The translations under genes were made by a program, and so were the position numbers. 64,000 nucleotides of DNA, taken from assembly GCA_002286855.1 (NCBI GenBank), contig NRSV01000076.1, positions 86,881 to 150,880 of the forward strand, given 5' to 3'. Shown here in pieces: positions 11,107 to 21,046 of this stretch. Within the stretch, counting starts at the first letter, position 1, and every line of letters begins with the position of its first letter. The notes under the pieces were generated by a model. The model saw only the letters and a program-made list of their open reading frames with translations. It had not been told where the DNA came from and searched no databases. This stretch comes from Bipolaris cookei (taxonomy: Eukaryota > Ascomycota > Dothideomycetes > Pleosporales > Pleosporaceae).

Positions 11107-12897
11107 CTAAGCTTTTACCCCATTCACCCCATTAAGCCCATTTACCTTGCCCTTCCCCAAATACCTCTCCAACTCCTCTCTATGCACCCCATCATCATCT
11201 CTCGTATTGGCGCCATGCGAGAAGCCACCAAAGTAATACGGTGCAAGCCGCTGTTTCTCAGCCACCTTATCTTGCTTAATGCGAGCGAGGAGGTCCTGCG
11301 CGCGCTTGTTGGATGAGAAGCGGTCCTGCGAGATCATTAATTAGCAACGGGAAAGGAGAGGAAAAGGGGAAAGGGGAAAAGGGAGCGTACAGGCAGATTA
11401 TCCCAGACATTGTAGTTAGTGCCATGAGTTTCGATAGTACCACAGCCTTTTCGTGCGTATTCGGTCCAGAGGAAGAGACGGCTGGTTTCGATCATTATAG
11501 TAAGTTGATCTTTTCCCTCGTCAGTATCTATACTTTCACGTCTTTGCATTCAAGTCGCTTCTTACCGGTCAAACTCTTTTCTGGCACACTCTCGTGGATC
11601 CGCATCCCGTGCTGGTATCCCTCGTGGAACCCGCCATGGGGCGTGTGGCTCCCTTCGAAGCTGCCGCCGCCGGGCTGGAAGTCGTCGCTGCGGCTGAGGC
11701 CCTTACCGTATATGCAGGCGAGAAACTCGGAGGCTGAGTTGCGGTGGAAGTAGGGGAGGCGGAAGGTGTTTGTTGCTACATCCCAGCGGGGTCCGAACCA
11801 TAGGAAGTCGCAGAGTGGCGTTAATGGGTCGCGGGATTTGGCTGTTAGGACGGTGAAAATAGATGGGTCGGTGTGATCGATTGATGTGCTGTTTTGAGAG
11901 GAGAATTTGGTCAGGTCGTACTTGTAAGGAACGACGTTGCCGTGCCATGCTACGAGATCGAAAGGGCTGTGATTTTGCTGGATGGCTACGAGCCGGCCGT
12001 TTGTCTTGTTTACGATTTGCCAGTTCTCATGCAGCTCATCGTCAATAGCAGCCACCGGGTATAGAAAGTCGCGAGGATTGGCTAGTCCGTGGCCACCGAG
12101 AGGTCCAAGATCTGGGAGCTCCCACATGGAGCCCCACACTTCTGTGATGTACCCCCGTGCTACTGGAGTATCTGCAGCGAGGTTGAGACAGAATCTGATA
12201 CCACGTTGAATCACGCAAATCTCCCCTGGCTGGAGAAATATCTTGCCCATCTCCGTCTTGATATCGAGATTGCCTTGTTGGGCGCAAATGAGGAAGTCAC
12301 CGTCAGTGTTGCAGAATGCTCGTCGGTCCATGCTGGAGTTAATCATGTAGACATAGAGTGCAATGCCCTCTCTGATGTTTGGATCACCGCTGCCGGCAAG
12401 CGTGTGCAGACCATCGGCAAAGTCAATCTTTTCGTCATCCTTGGGCAACGGGAATGGCCTCCACTCTGCTTGCTCGGGCAGAGTCTCGACTTTGGGGTTG
12501 ATAGACAGGAAGCAGTTTGTAATGTTGGACTTGGACTCAAACGGAATATAACCCTCTGTTAAATATTAGTACTGACCTCATCGTATTGAACATGATACAT
12601 ACGGTGTGCAGCCGCTGGCCGGCAGCGGTACATAAAAGTACTATAGTTGTGCGCGCGGGGAGCAGCAAATGCGGAATATGTAATGCCTTCAGTATAGAGG
12701 CCAAACCGGGCTTCTTGGGGGTTGTTCTGTGCTACTGGAAGTGTGCCTGGAATCACTTCAGATTGGTGTCGATTTCCCCATCCTGCTTGGTAGTCGTATG
12801 GATCATTGGCTCGTGTTGGCTTTAGCCTCTGGAGATCGGTATAGTGGAAAACCTTCTGTGGGTCGGTGACGAGTTTGCGTTCTTTGAAGTCCTGCAT
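11107..12897 (-). CDS. Homogentisate 1,2-dioxygenase family (cupin Fe(II) ring-cleavage dioxygenase)
   Basis: Exons 12897-12577, 12553-11566, 11509-11391, 11325-11107, all in phase; 548 residues from the ATG at 12897. That is about 100 longer than usual fungal homogentisate dioxygenases (about 450). The family core is clear: YQAGWGNRHQSE, then RPAAAH, then the active-site region FHRNSASEF (metal His and Glu) and TPHGGFH (metal His), preceded by PPLGGHGLANPRDF-like sequence. The family cleaves the ring of homogentisate to maleylacetoacetate. Here the neighbours are not fumarylacetoacetase and maleylacetoacetate isomerase but 3-oxoadipate-branch enzymes, so the substrate may differ. The N terminus is uncertain: an alternative upstream exon (about 13050-12943, GTAAGT donor) is open and in phase but has no ATG of its own. 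Family call firm; reaction call tentative. Confidence 0.85.
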
Positions 12898-13345
12898 CGT
12901 GTTCAATGCTTGAGCATGTAGAATGAATGTGTCAAAACTTACTGTATCGAAGAAAATCAGCCTTATATTGGACTTCTCCTCTTTGTGGAACGGTATGCCG
13001 ACATCTGCCGCCACTAGATGATCGGTCTGTGCATGATGTGGTGGCGGGGCCTAATGCGCATGATAGCGGGGTTAGGTCTTCGGTATATGGCTTACAAGAG
13101 CTACAAGAGACCCACAACGAGTGAAGGACGATCGGGACCGGGTTAGTGGGACTTGTGAGGTCAGAGTGTCTTACCTGTTGCTTGGGAGATGGAACCACAT
13201 CATGGGCCTTATCATTCTTCGTTTGCGGGGTGCCATCTCGAACTTAAGGAGAAATCTAGTGCTTACTCAGATGTGCCATGGCAAATTTACGAGTCAATTG
13301 TCACCAAACTGAGCGGCTAATTTACAACAACTAACATTTAGTATA
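12898..13345. other. Intergenic region with possible 5' exon of the dioxygenase
   Basis: Holds a possible additional dioxygenase exon (minus, about 13050-12943) bounded by a TTAG acceptor and GTAAGT donor. No start codon in the right frame could be found upstream. Otherwise no gene seen. Confidence 0.35.
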
Positions 13346-14773
13346 CTATTTCGATGCGGCTAAGACTTCATCTACCATAAGTCCGCACGAACCCAGGTAG
13401 TTCTTGGCATCACATAACGAGCTCAGTTCCTCATTAGAGATCTTGTCCGTTATCTCAGACCGTGTCTGCAGAGCTTCCAACAAACTGGTATTGTGCTCTA
13501 TACCCTCCTTGCATGCCTCGTAAACAATATCGTGTGCTTTTGAGCGACCAACATGTGGCGCAAGACCCATCATGACAGCCTCAGCCACGATTAGGCCCTT
13601 GGTCGAATACAGATTCGTGAGCATTTGCATGGGATTCACGACTAGCCCAGAAAGCGCAAAGTCAGCCTGGTTGAGTGCACCAACCGCAATGACAAAACTC
13701 TCTGGGACAGCCACCCATTCCAGATGCCATGGACCGGAAGCGCGCTCGAAATCTGACACCATGCCATCGAGCACCAAACCTGCATTTGATCTCAAGATCT
13801 TCGATGCCGCCAGAATGACCTCGCTTGAAATGGGATTCCTCTTTTGTGGCATAGTAGACGAAGCGCCCCGATGGGGCACGAATGGCTCTGATACCTCGGA
13901 GAGTTCATTTGATGACATGATGATAATGTCCAGAGCCAGTTTTCCTAAAGATCCGCCAACAAGTGCAAGATAATTGGTGATCTCCGCAACGCCGTCTCGT
14001 GCAACATGCCAAGTAATGGGAGGATCTGTAAGCCCTAGGTCTTTTGCCATCTCCTTTCGAACACGAATGCCGTCGTCGCCTGAGCCGAGCGAAGCCAAGG
14101 AACCCGCAGCTCCCCCAAATTGCACCATTAGTGCGCGGTCTCTGAGCTGTTCCAAGCGCTCAAGGTGTCTTTGAAATCCAGAAAGCCAAATGGCGCACTT
14201 GTGGCCAAAGGTAATAGGAAGAGCATGTTGCAAGTGGGTGCGGCCAGCCATGGGTGTATCTCGATGCTTTTTCGAGAGATGTTCAAGATTCTTGATGACG
14301 GACCGTAGTGTACGCTCAACAATCTGGAGCCCTTCCTTCATCTGCAGAATGCTTGCCAAATCCATGATATCCTGCGTGGTGGCGCCCCAATGCACGTAAC
14401 GGCCGGCCTCATCACCGCAGGATGCAGACAGCTGGCGTACCAACGGAAAGATGGGGTATCCGACGATTTCAGTTTCACGACGTAGCTTGTCGTAGTCCAA
14501 CTGTGCCTTCTTGACTTTTGATGTCACGACTTCTCCAATGTGAGAGGGGATGACGTTGCATTTCGATTGTGCCCTGGCCAGGGCTGTCTCAGCGTCGATG
14601 CATCGGTCAATATATGCCTTGTCGTCGAACACTTTTCGAATTTCATCCGTGCCAAAGAGGGTGCGAAAGATGACTGAATCAATTGCGCTGACGCTGCCGA
14701 GTAGTCGCCGCTGAGGACGAATAGTGTTCAGTCGTGGAATTGCACGTAGTGGGGCGCGTCGAAGCAAGAACAT
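13346..14773 (-). CDS. 3-carboxy-cis,cis-muconate cycloisomerase-like lyase (fumarase/aspartase superfamily)
   Basis: Single exon, 475 residues. It has the superfamily layout: an early HWGATTQD motif (about residues 130-140), GRTHLQHALPITFGHK, and the signature loop SSTMPQKRNP (about residues 305-315) with its catalytic Ser. These variants are those of the PcaB/CMLE and adenylosuccinate-lyase branch. The bacterial PcaB enzyme cycloisomerises the ring-cleaved product of protocatechuate, while the usual fungal CMLE is an unrelated beta-propeller; a PcaB-like protein here is therefore notable. The N terminus (MFLLRRAPLRAIPRLNTI) is rich in Arg and lacks acid, suggesting mitochondrial import. It sits between the dioxygenase and the thiolase on the same strand. 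It could act on the ring-cleavage product of the neighbouring dioxygenase; adenylosuccinate lyase itself is less likely in this setting. Confidence 0.82.
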   Translation of the reverse strand: MFLLRRAPLRAIPRLNTIRPQRRLLGSVSAIDSVIFRTLFGTDEIRKVFDDKAYIDRCIDAETALARAQSKCNVIPSHIGEVVTSKVKKAQLDYDKLRRETEIVGYPIFPLVRQLSASCGDEAGRYVHWGATTQDIMDLASILQMKEGLQIVERTLRSVIKNLEHLSKKHRDTPMAGRTHLQHALPITFGHKCAIWLSGFQRHLERLEQLRDRALMVQFGGAAGSLASLGSGDDGIRVRKEMAKDLGLTDPPITWHVARDGVAEITNYLALVGGSLGKLALDIIIMSSNELSEVSEPFVPHRGASSTMPQKRNPISSEVILAASKILRSNAGLVLDGMVSDFERASGPWHLEWVAVPESFVIAVGALNQADFALSGLVVNPMQMLTNLYSTKGLIVAEAVMMGLAPHVGRSKAHDIVYEACKEGIEHNTSLLEALQTRSEITDKISNEELSSLCDAKNYLGSCGLMVDEVLAASK

Positions 14774-15159
14774 GATGAGTAGCTTTGTGACGGGGTAAAA
14801 CTCAATAGGCCTTGAAAGGAGATAAACCTTTCAAAAAGGCCCGCTACGGCAGACACAACATGGCGGCTCCTTGCTGTAGGCGGTAGACAGTGGAAGCCGG
14901 GCGTGTGGGACGGGAGATGCAGCTTCAGTGTGGGGAAGACAAGAGCGGAGTCTATGCATATGGGCGGATGTGTGGATATACCGGTGCGAGTGGGTCCTGC
15001 GCTTGGCGGTGGCGCAAGAGGCTACGTAGTGTCCCCTTGCACGTGACTTTGTGCCAATCCCGCACGCACGCGTCGAGCTCTACCGCCATTGTCGTTTACC
15101 ATCACCACGACCGTCGCCATCGCCGGTTGCGCATGATTACCCAAACTTTATTTGCGATG
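14774..15159. other. Intergenic, lyase promoter
   Basis: Region between the thiolase stop and the lyase start, both on the minus strand. It is GC-rich in part and contains one CACGTG at about 15041. No gene is supported. Confidence 0.4.
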
Positions 15160-16484
15160 CTACGACTCTCGAACAAACAACGATGCCACGCCTAGACCAG
15201 TGCTGGCGCACATGCTCACAATGCCAATCTCCTTGTCCTGACGCCGCAGCTCCCCGAACAACGTTGCTGTCTGACGCGCACCTGTGGCTCCAGTAGGATG
15301 CCCAAGCGCTATAGCCCCACCATTTGGATTGACTTTTTCTTCATCCAGTCCCAGTTCTCGTATGCATGCAATCGTCTGGCTCGCAAACGCCTCGTTCAGT
15401 TCGATGATGTCCACATCCTTGAGCTCTACACCCGTCCATTTCAGCAACGCTGGTATGGCGAAAATGGGGCTGATACCCATCTCATCCGGCGCACAGCCTT
15501 TAATCTGTGTGCCTACAAAGCGGCCTAGTGATTGAAGTCCACGAGCTTCTGCCCATGAACGTCGAGCAAGGATCGTCGAAGATGCTCCGTCAGAGATTTG
15601 AGAGCTACGTTGTTAGCTTTGCGACTGCAAATTGAAAGGACGCCTTACGAATTGCCGGCAGTACTCTTGCCGTTCTCGCCAAATACAGGCTTGAGCGTTG
15701 AAACTTTCTCAAAAGTCAGTCCGTGTCGGATACCATCGTCTTTGGTGACTTCAAATTCCGCTGGCTGCGCGCTCGCTTCATCGATTTGTCGCACCTTTAC
15801 AGGTACAGTTTCCCAGTCGAAGCGGCCTTCTTTTTGTGCACGACTCGCACGTCCGTGGCTTCGTACAGCGTACTCGTCTTGCGATTTCCGATCAACACCA
15901 TATCTCTCCGCTACGTTTTCTGACGTGATGCCCATGGGCATGAGGCAATCGCGGGCATCTTTGACGTTTGACTCTAGAAGTGTGGGCGAAACATCCGTTG
16001 GAATGCCCCGCGAGCTGTAGTTCCTCGACATGCTTTCCACACCTCCAGCAAGCCCCACGTCCACCTGACCCACCATAATTGAATGTGCTATGTGGGTTAT
16101 TGCCTGCAAGCTACTTGAGCATTGACGGTTGATTGTGTGGAAAGTAGTTGAGTTTGGGAAGCCAGCATGGTTGAGTGCCATTCGTCCGGTCTTTGCAAAG
16201 CCAAGTTCAGCGAGAACATTTCCTATCAAGACGTCGTTGACGTCGCTCTTTTCTATTCCGGCTCGCTGTACAGCAGCCTGCATGACCTGCAAATGTTTAA
16301 TGATTACTGGCGATTTATAAACAATGAAACCCACCGGTATTAGAATATCCTCTGGATGTGCATCTTTGAATCTACCCTTGAAACTTCGATTGATTGGTGA
16401 CCTGACAGCAGAAAGCAGTACAATATCATTTGGGTTCTTCTGAAGAATATTTCGCGCAGCTCTGCTAAAACTTGCCATCTTCAC
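15160..16484 (-). CDS. 3-oxoacyl-CoA thiolase (acetyl-CoA acyltransferase)
   Basis: Exons 16484-16335, 16286-15649, 15604-15160; 410 residues. The first intron (16334-16287, GTGGGT donor) is 48 nt and open, so reading through would merely add 16 residues; the spliced form fits the family better (DILIP then VMQAAVQRAGI). All thiolase catalytic elements are present: nucleophilic Cys in NRQCSSSLQA (about residue 104), His in GGAIALGHPTGATGAR, and the second Cys in CASTGLG near the end. The N terminus MKMASFSRAARNILQ is basic and amphipathic, consistent with mitochondria; there is no SKL-type C terminus. In this setting it most likely cleaves 3-oxoadipyl-CoA with CoA to succinyl-CoA and acetyl-CoA; that substrate is inferred from the neighbours. 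It shares a 267-bp divergent promoter with the maleylacetate reductase. Confidence 0.92.
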
Positions 16485-16751
16485 GAAAACTCCAAGACAT
16501 TACGGTCTATTGCGATCTTTGTGGCTCTCGACATATGTAATGCATAGTTGAACATGGTGCAGGGACTACAGCATGTGGTCGCGGTAGTCGCTGTGGCGGG
16601 GCTATTGTCTATGTGGGGCGACGCCGGAGACCCCTCCATGACGAATGGTGCAGCATGACACTAATGTTTACCGGATCTAGCCTGCATCAAGACAAAACAA
16701 TTCACTTTCAACATCTTTGCCCACATACTAAGACAAAAGCGACACTACACA
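16485..16751. promoter_or_regulatory. Divergent promoter between thiolase and maleylacetate reductase
   Basis: The 267 bp between two divergently transcribed pathway genes must contain both promoters, which makes co-regulation easy. No individual factor site can be assigned with confidence. Confidence 0.6.
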
Positions 16752-18209
16752 ATGGCTCTTCCGAACAAGTACCAGAATGGCAACATTGACTCCTCTACCA
16801 AGGGAGTGTATAGAGCGTCACCCATCAAGCTCATGATATACGGCAATGGTGAATATATTCCTTTTACTTTCTCAACAGAGCTAATTATTCATATTAGGAA
16901 CAAGCAACCAGCTTGTAGATGTTATTAGCGAGCTCGGTGCGACAAAAGCCTTCATCATCACAGGCCGGTCATTGTATGAGAAAACACCAGTGATTAAAAA
17001 TATCGAAAAGACTCTAGGATCAACTCATGGCAGTACATTTAGTAAGATTGGTCAGCATGCGTAAGTATTATGCAATCTCTTCATTTCACTGGAGACTGAT
17101 TTCATCTAGGCCAATCCAGGACATCAAGGAAGCAACGTCCTTGATGGCAAAGTCAGGTTGCGATATCCTTGTATCAATAGGAGGTGGATCACCTATCGAT
17201 TCGGCAAAGGCCATTGCGTACAACATCCACCAGGAGACAGGGAAATGGATACCCAGTATTGCTGTTCCAACAACCCTCAGTGTAGCCGAAACCACACAAA
17301 ATGCCGGGTTTACTACCGAAGAGAAGCACAAGATTGCGGTCAGCCACCCGGAGCTAGTACCCAAAGGTGGGCAGTAACATATCTCAGGATATCTGAGCAC
17401 TTTCTAACTATCACCAGCCGTAGTTTATGACGGAGACATTGCCGTATATACACCTCTGAATCTTTGGACTAGCACAGGGGTATGAAGCATACACAGCACC
17501 AAGAACTTTTTCTTGAATGTTGACTGACTTGACTCAGATACGCTCTTTGGATCATGCAGTAGAGCTCATGTACCACCCGCTTGCAGCTGAAATACCGACG
17601 AAGCGCATGGCCCTGGAGGCCATCAAAGACCTTTTCACCTACTTACCCCAATCAAAGGCCAACCCCAATGATGCTGAAGTTCGCACAAAGCTTTTTATTG
17701 CATGCTATTCGTCACTCTTCCCTTTCCTCTACACCGGCGGCGTTGGTCTCAGCCACAGCATCGGTCATGCAATCGGTGCTACATATGGTATTCCGCACGG
17801 CATCACCAGTTGTCTCAGTCTAGCACCCACAGTACAATTTAAGGCTAGTAACCCAGAAGAAGCAAACCAGATTGCCAGGATCATCCCGTACATTGACAAA
17901 CAAAGTACCGGTAGCGACGAAAAGGATTCGCACGTCGTCGCTGATGCCATTGCCGGCCTAGTTGAAGAGCTAGGGCACACGACTACGTTGACAGCTGTGA
18001 GTTGCTGAAACACGTTTAAGCTGCAATTACTGACATGCCTCTAGTACAACGTGCCAACGGGCGAAGCTGAAGAAGAAGCTATCGCATTGCGCGCACTGCA
18101 TAGTAAAGAACACAAAGATTTTGCTAGCTGTAAGTCATTTCGCCAACAGTCTCACATCCAGAAGCTAATATTTTCTGCAGTAAAGCAAATAGTGCATGGC
18201 CTCTATTGA
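16752..18209 (+). CDS. Maleylacetate reductase (iron-containing alcohol dehydrogenase family)
   Basis: Seven in-phase exons: 16752-16848, 16898-17060, 17110-17366, 17418-17479, 17538-17996, 18045-18129, 18181-18209; 383 residues, typical for the family. It reduces maleylacetate to 3-oxoadipate with NAD(P)H. Visible features are the nucleotide-binding GGGSPIDSAKAIA (about residues 108-121), PTTLSVAETTQNAGF with the reductase-type AGF, and the metal/active-site run GLSHSIGHAIGATYGIPHG (about residues 263-282) with its paired His. The N terminus (MALPNKYQNGN) has no targeting sequence, unlike its neighbours. It is the enzyme that ties the cluster to the 3-oxoadipate route, as maleylacetate is a typical ring-cleavage product of hydroxyquinol-type aromatics. 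The short last exon is set by a TGCAG acceptor and ends at TGA. Confidence 0.9.
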
Positions 18210-18746
18210 AACATGCGCTAGAAGCAAGGCAAAGTACTATAGTAGATGTAATTGAATTGTAGTGTAAGGTCTCAGGTCTAGAAGGCTTACGCAGCTGTCG
18301 CATACGTCACATTTTGCCCCAGTTCTCTTACTTTGCCCTTTGCCCTTTGCCCTTTGTTCTTTGCTTCTATCTTGACAAGCTGCAGACGTAACAAGCTACG
18401 AGAGCAGCAATTCGACTACTGCTCAAGCTATTTGCCTACGCCAGCTTTGCTCAAGCAAGCCACTTACTCCCAGCAAACTTAGCCAATCTTCTACTATAGT
18501 TAGCTCTTTCTCTCTAGTATATTACCTAGAGATTTCCTGTAGTTAGCTCGGCGTCTGCTATTTTCGTACCTCAAATAGATCGTTGCTTTTTACTCTTCTT
18601 CCTCCACTCGTTCACTTTCACTACGTGAAGTCGGCCTCACATGTAGTTTGTTTGATGAATCAAACTAGTAGTTGCACAAGACCAAGGTACCACTAGCATA
18701 TGAACTATCTATGCTCTGTTTGAATAGTGGAAACATTTTCCATATA
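18210..18746. other. Intergenic with short heptamer repeat
   Basis: Between the reductase stop and the transposon. It holds a short imperfect tandem run of the 7-mer CTTTGCC (18331-18364). A 15-bp palindrome, TGGAAACATTTTCCA (18728-18742), lies just outside the transposon. No gene seen. Confidence 0.5.
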
Positions 18747-18795
18747 ACGTAACCCACCACCGAATGGCGCACACCCCCAGAATGGCGCACTTTGC
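18747..18795 (+). repeat. Left terminal inverted repeat
   Basis: 49 bp beginning ACGTAACCCACCACCGAATG. It is complementary to 20531-20579 with one mismatch (CCCAG here against CCCGG). Confidence 0.93.
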
Positions 18796-18827
18796 CAAGA
18801 CCACGTCTCTTTCTACCACCACTCACA

Positions 18828-20461
18828 ATGCCACCACCACCTAATCTTGAATCGCTTCCTCGTACAGCTAGAGTTACTCTTGCTATTCAAGCTGTAAAAT
18901 CTGATACATCATTAAGCTAGCGACGCGCTGCTACTGCGTACAACGTGCCTGAAACTACCCTTCGAAGGCAACGCGCCAAACCAGCTTCTACACGCGTTAT
19001 CTACCCAAACTCATCAAAGCTTCAGACGCATGAAGAGGAGACAATTGTGCAGTATATAAAGAAGCTTGATGCGCAAGAATTTGCCCCTACGCTTAGCTAT
19101 ATACAAGATATGGCTAATCAACTACTAGCTGCTCGCGGCGGTGATCAGGCTGAAATCAACTGGGCCTACAAGTTTGTAGGCCGAAAGCCTGAGATCAAAT
19201 CTCAGGTGTCTAGACTAATAGATCACCGGAGAGTCTTATGTAGCAACCCAGCTGTTATCAGCCCCTGGTTTGACCTTGTACGCAACGTCAAAGCCAAGTA
19301 TGGCATCCTGAACGAAGATACCTACAACTTTGACAAGACTGGCTTCCAGATAGGTGTTACTGGGCCAGTCAAGGTGGTCATTGCCTCTGAGAGACGTCTC
19401 CAGCCACTTAGTGCTCAGCCTGGCGATCATGAGTGGATTACTCTGATCACTGGTATCAACGCCATGGGGCGGTCTATCTCACCTTTCTTCATCCTCAAAG
19501 CAAAGCACCGCAACAAGGCCTGGTATCACAACAACCCAAAGGATCGGAGAATCGGCGTCAGTAAGAATGGCTAGACCACTAACGAGCTTGGTTTTGCTTG
19601 ACTGCAGCACTTTATCCAGCATACAGAGGTTCGTACAGTAGGCAGTCACAGGCTGCTCATTATCGACGGTCATGAGAGCCACAGGTCGCTCGCCTTCCAG
19701 GATCTCTGAAGAGAGCAAGATTATTGCTCTCTGTATATCTCCTCACACCTCACATATCCTGCAGCTGCTTGATGTTGGCTGTTTTGCCCCCCTGAAGCAG
19801 GCGTACAAGAAAGAGATCAGGGGCTTGGGAGATAGTCACATCAACCATGTTAATAAAAAAGCCTTTCCGCGCAACGTTTCTAGCAGTATATGAGAAGGCA
19901 GTCTCAAAGATCAATATCTTGTCAAGCTTCTGAGCCACTGGCTTGGTTCCACTGGGTCCAGAGGTGGTATTATCAAAGCTTGTAGTCAAGCCTCGTATGC
20001 CAACTCCACCTCTACCAGGACCTGCTTCCTGACAACCTAAAACACCAAACAATGCTGTAGAAATAGACAGCCAAACGATGCCAATTACCAAGGGGGTAAG
20101 GGAACATAAGGGTTTCTCGCCTGTTTCTATCATTGGGACGATTCTGCAGGTTAAAAAGGGATCAACTTTGAAGGACCATTCACACACGTTACATGAAGCT
20201 CGAGTAGCTAAGCTTGAAGCAGCTAACAACGCTGCATCTGAGCGTAATAAGCGTAAGAAGAAGCGGATCCAGGAAGTTGGAACCTTATCGCAGGCAGAGG
20301 CAGAGGAAATTATACGACAGAGAGACGCTGAGGCTGAGGCTGAGGCGGAGGAGATGCAAGCAGGTGGTAGCAGCAAGGGTATTCGTCTCTGCAAGACGTG
20401 CAGTGAGGCAGGACACAACAGGCACACATGCAAGAAATATGTAGTATGCTCTAAGGATTAA
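18828..20461 (+). pseudogene. DDE-1 transposase, decayed
   Basis: Begins at the ATG at 18828. An N-terminal helix-turn-helix/CENP-B-like region is followed by the DDE domain, with all three acidic landmarks visible: FDKTGFQ (about 19333), LLIIDGHESH (about 19660) and LLDVGCFAPLK (about 19770). The C terminus has a charged helical segment and a CCHC zinc knuckle (CKTCSEAGHNRHTC, about 20395). In-frame stops occur soon after the start (TAG about 18917), after GVSKNG (TAG), after ELGFA (TGA), after LSSF (TGA) and after GPAS (TGA). All are explained by C:G to T:A changes of Trp, Arg or Gln codons. There is also a frame change near 19708. The element is inactive by itself. Confidence 0.88.
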
Positions 20462-20530
20462 TTCTAGCTATTGTAGGTCTTTATTGCTTGGTGTGGTGTT
20501 GAGATATTCAAGTGCAAAGGTTGGGTTGTT

Positions 20531-20579
20531 GCAAAGTGCGCCATTCCGGGGGTGTGCGCCATTCGGTGGTGGGTTACGT
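20531..20579 (-). repeat. Right terminal inverted repeat
   Basis: 49 bp ending GGTGGTGGGTTACGT, followed by the TA duplication. It is the inverted partner of 18747-18795. Confidence 0.93.
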
Positions 20580-20581
20580 TA

Positions 20582-21046
20582 AGCGGTGGAAACCTTTTCC
20601 ATGTCCGAGACCCATGCCTTTTTCCGCTACCTGATATGACCATTCAGCATGCGTTTTGCCCGCAACCTCCGCAATGCCCTCGGTTAAGCTCTTTTCCGTC
20701 GCCTCCGATTGTGGAGACATTCCCACCCGCCATCGGCGCGGCATTTGTGTCGGTCTGCCCTAACTCGCTAGTAACAATGATGCATAGCCTCGTGCTGTCC
20801 GTATGGGGAGTGTCATCTCCGCATCAGATTTCTCACCACCACAATTTCTTTATCATCTTTGGACGTTAACGACTGTAAACGATATTGGAACCTGTCGCTG
20901 TGACGTATATACCCTTATGCTGAAGTCCAGTAAATCCTCCAAACATCTAGCGACTCGACAACACCTGAACACAAGCTGGTCGGATTGAGCACACTGATAT
21001 CAACTTTAATTTATTTCCTATTGTACAGCGACCAAAGCCTTCCTCA
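20582..21046. promoter_or_regulatory. SCOT upstream region
   Basis: Region between the transposon and the SCOT start. It begins with a second 15-bp palindrome, TGGAAACCTTTTCCA (20587-20601), similar to one on the other side of the transposon. The SCOT promoter must lie here, so the insertion may have cut off part of the original upstream sequence. No gene. Confidence 0.4.

Larger units (their letters stand above)
18747..20579 (+). mobile_element. Pogo/Fot1-like Tc1-mariner DNA transposon, 1833 bp
   Basis: Bounded by 49-bp terminal inverted repeats that differ at one position, and flanked on both sides by a TA dinucleotide (18745-18746 and 20580-20581), the target duplication of this superfamily. 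Each repeat contains an internal doubled AATGGCGCAC-type motif. Inside is one transposase frame on the plus strand, broken by stops. The element separates the maleylacetate reductase from the SCOT gene. Confidence 0.92.

Noticed and set aside
18331..18364. Tandem CTTTGCC run as a CRISPR-like or telomeric repeat
   Set aside because: Units are adjacent without spacers and it is a short, imperfect simple repeat.
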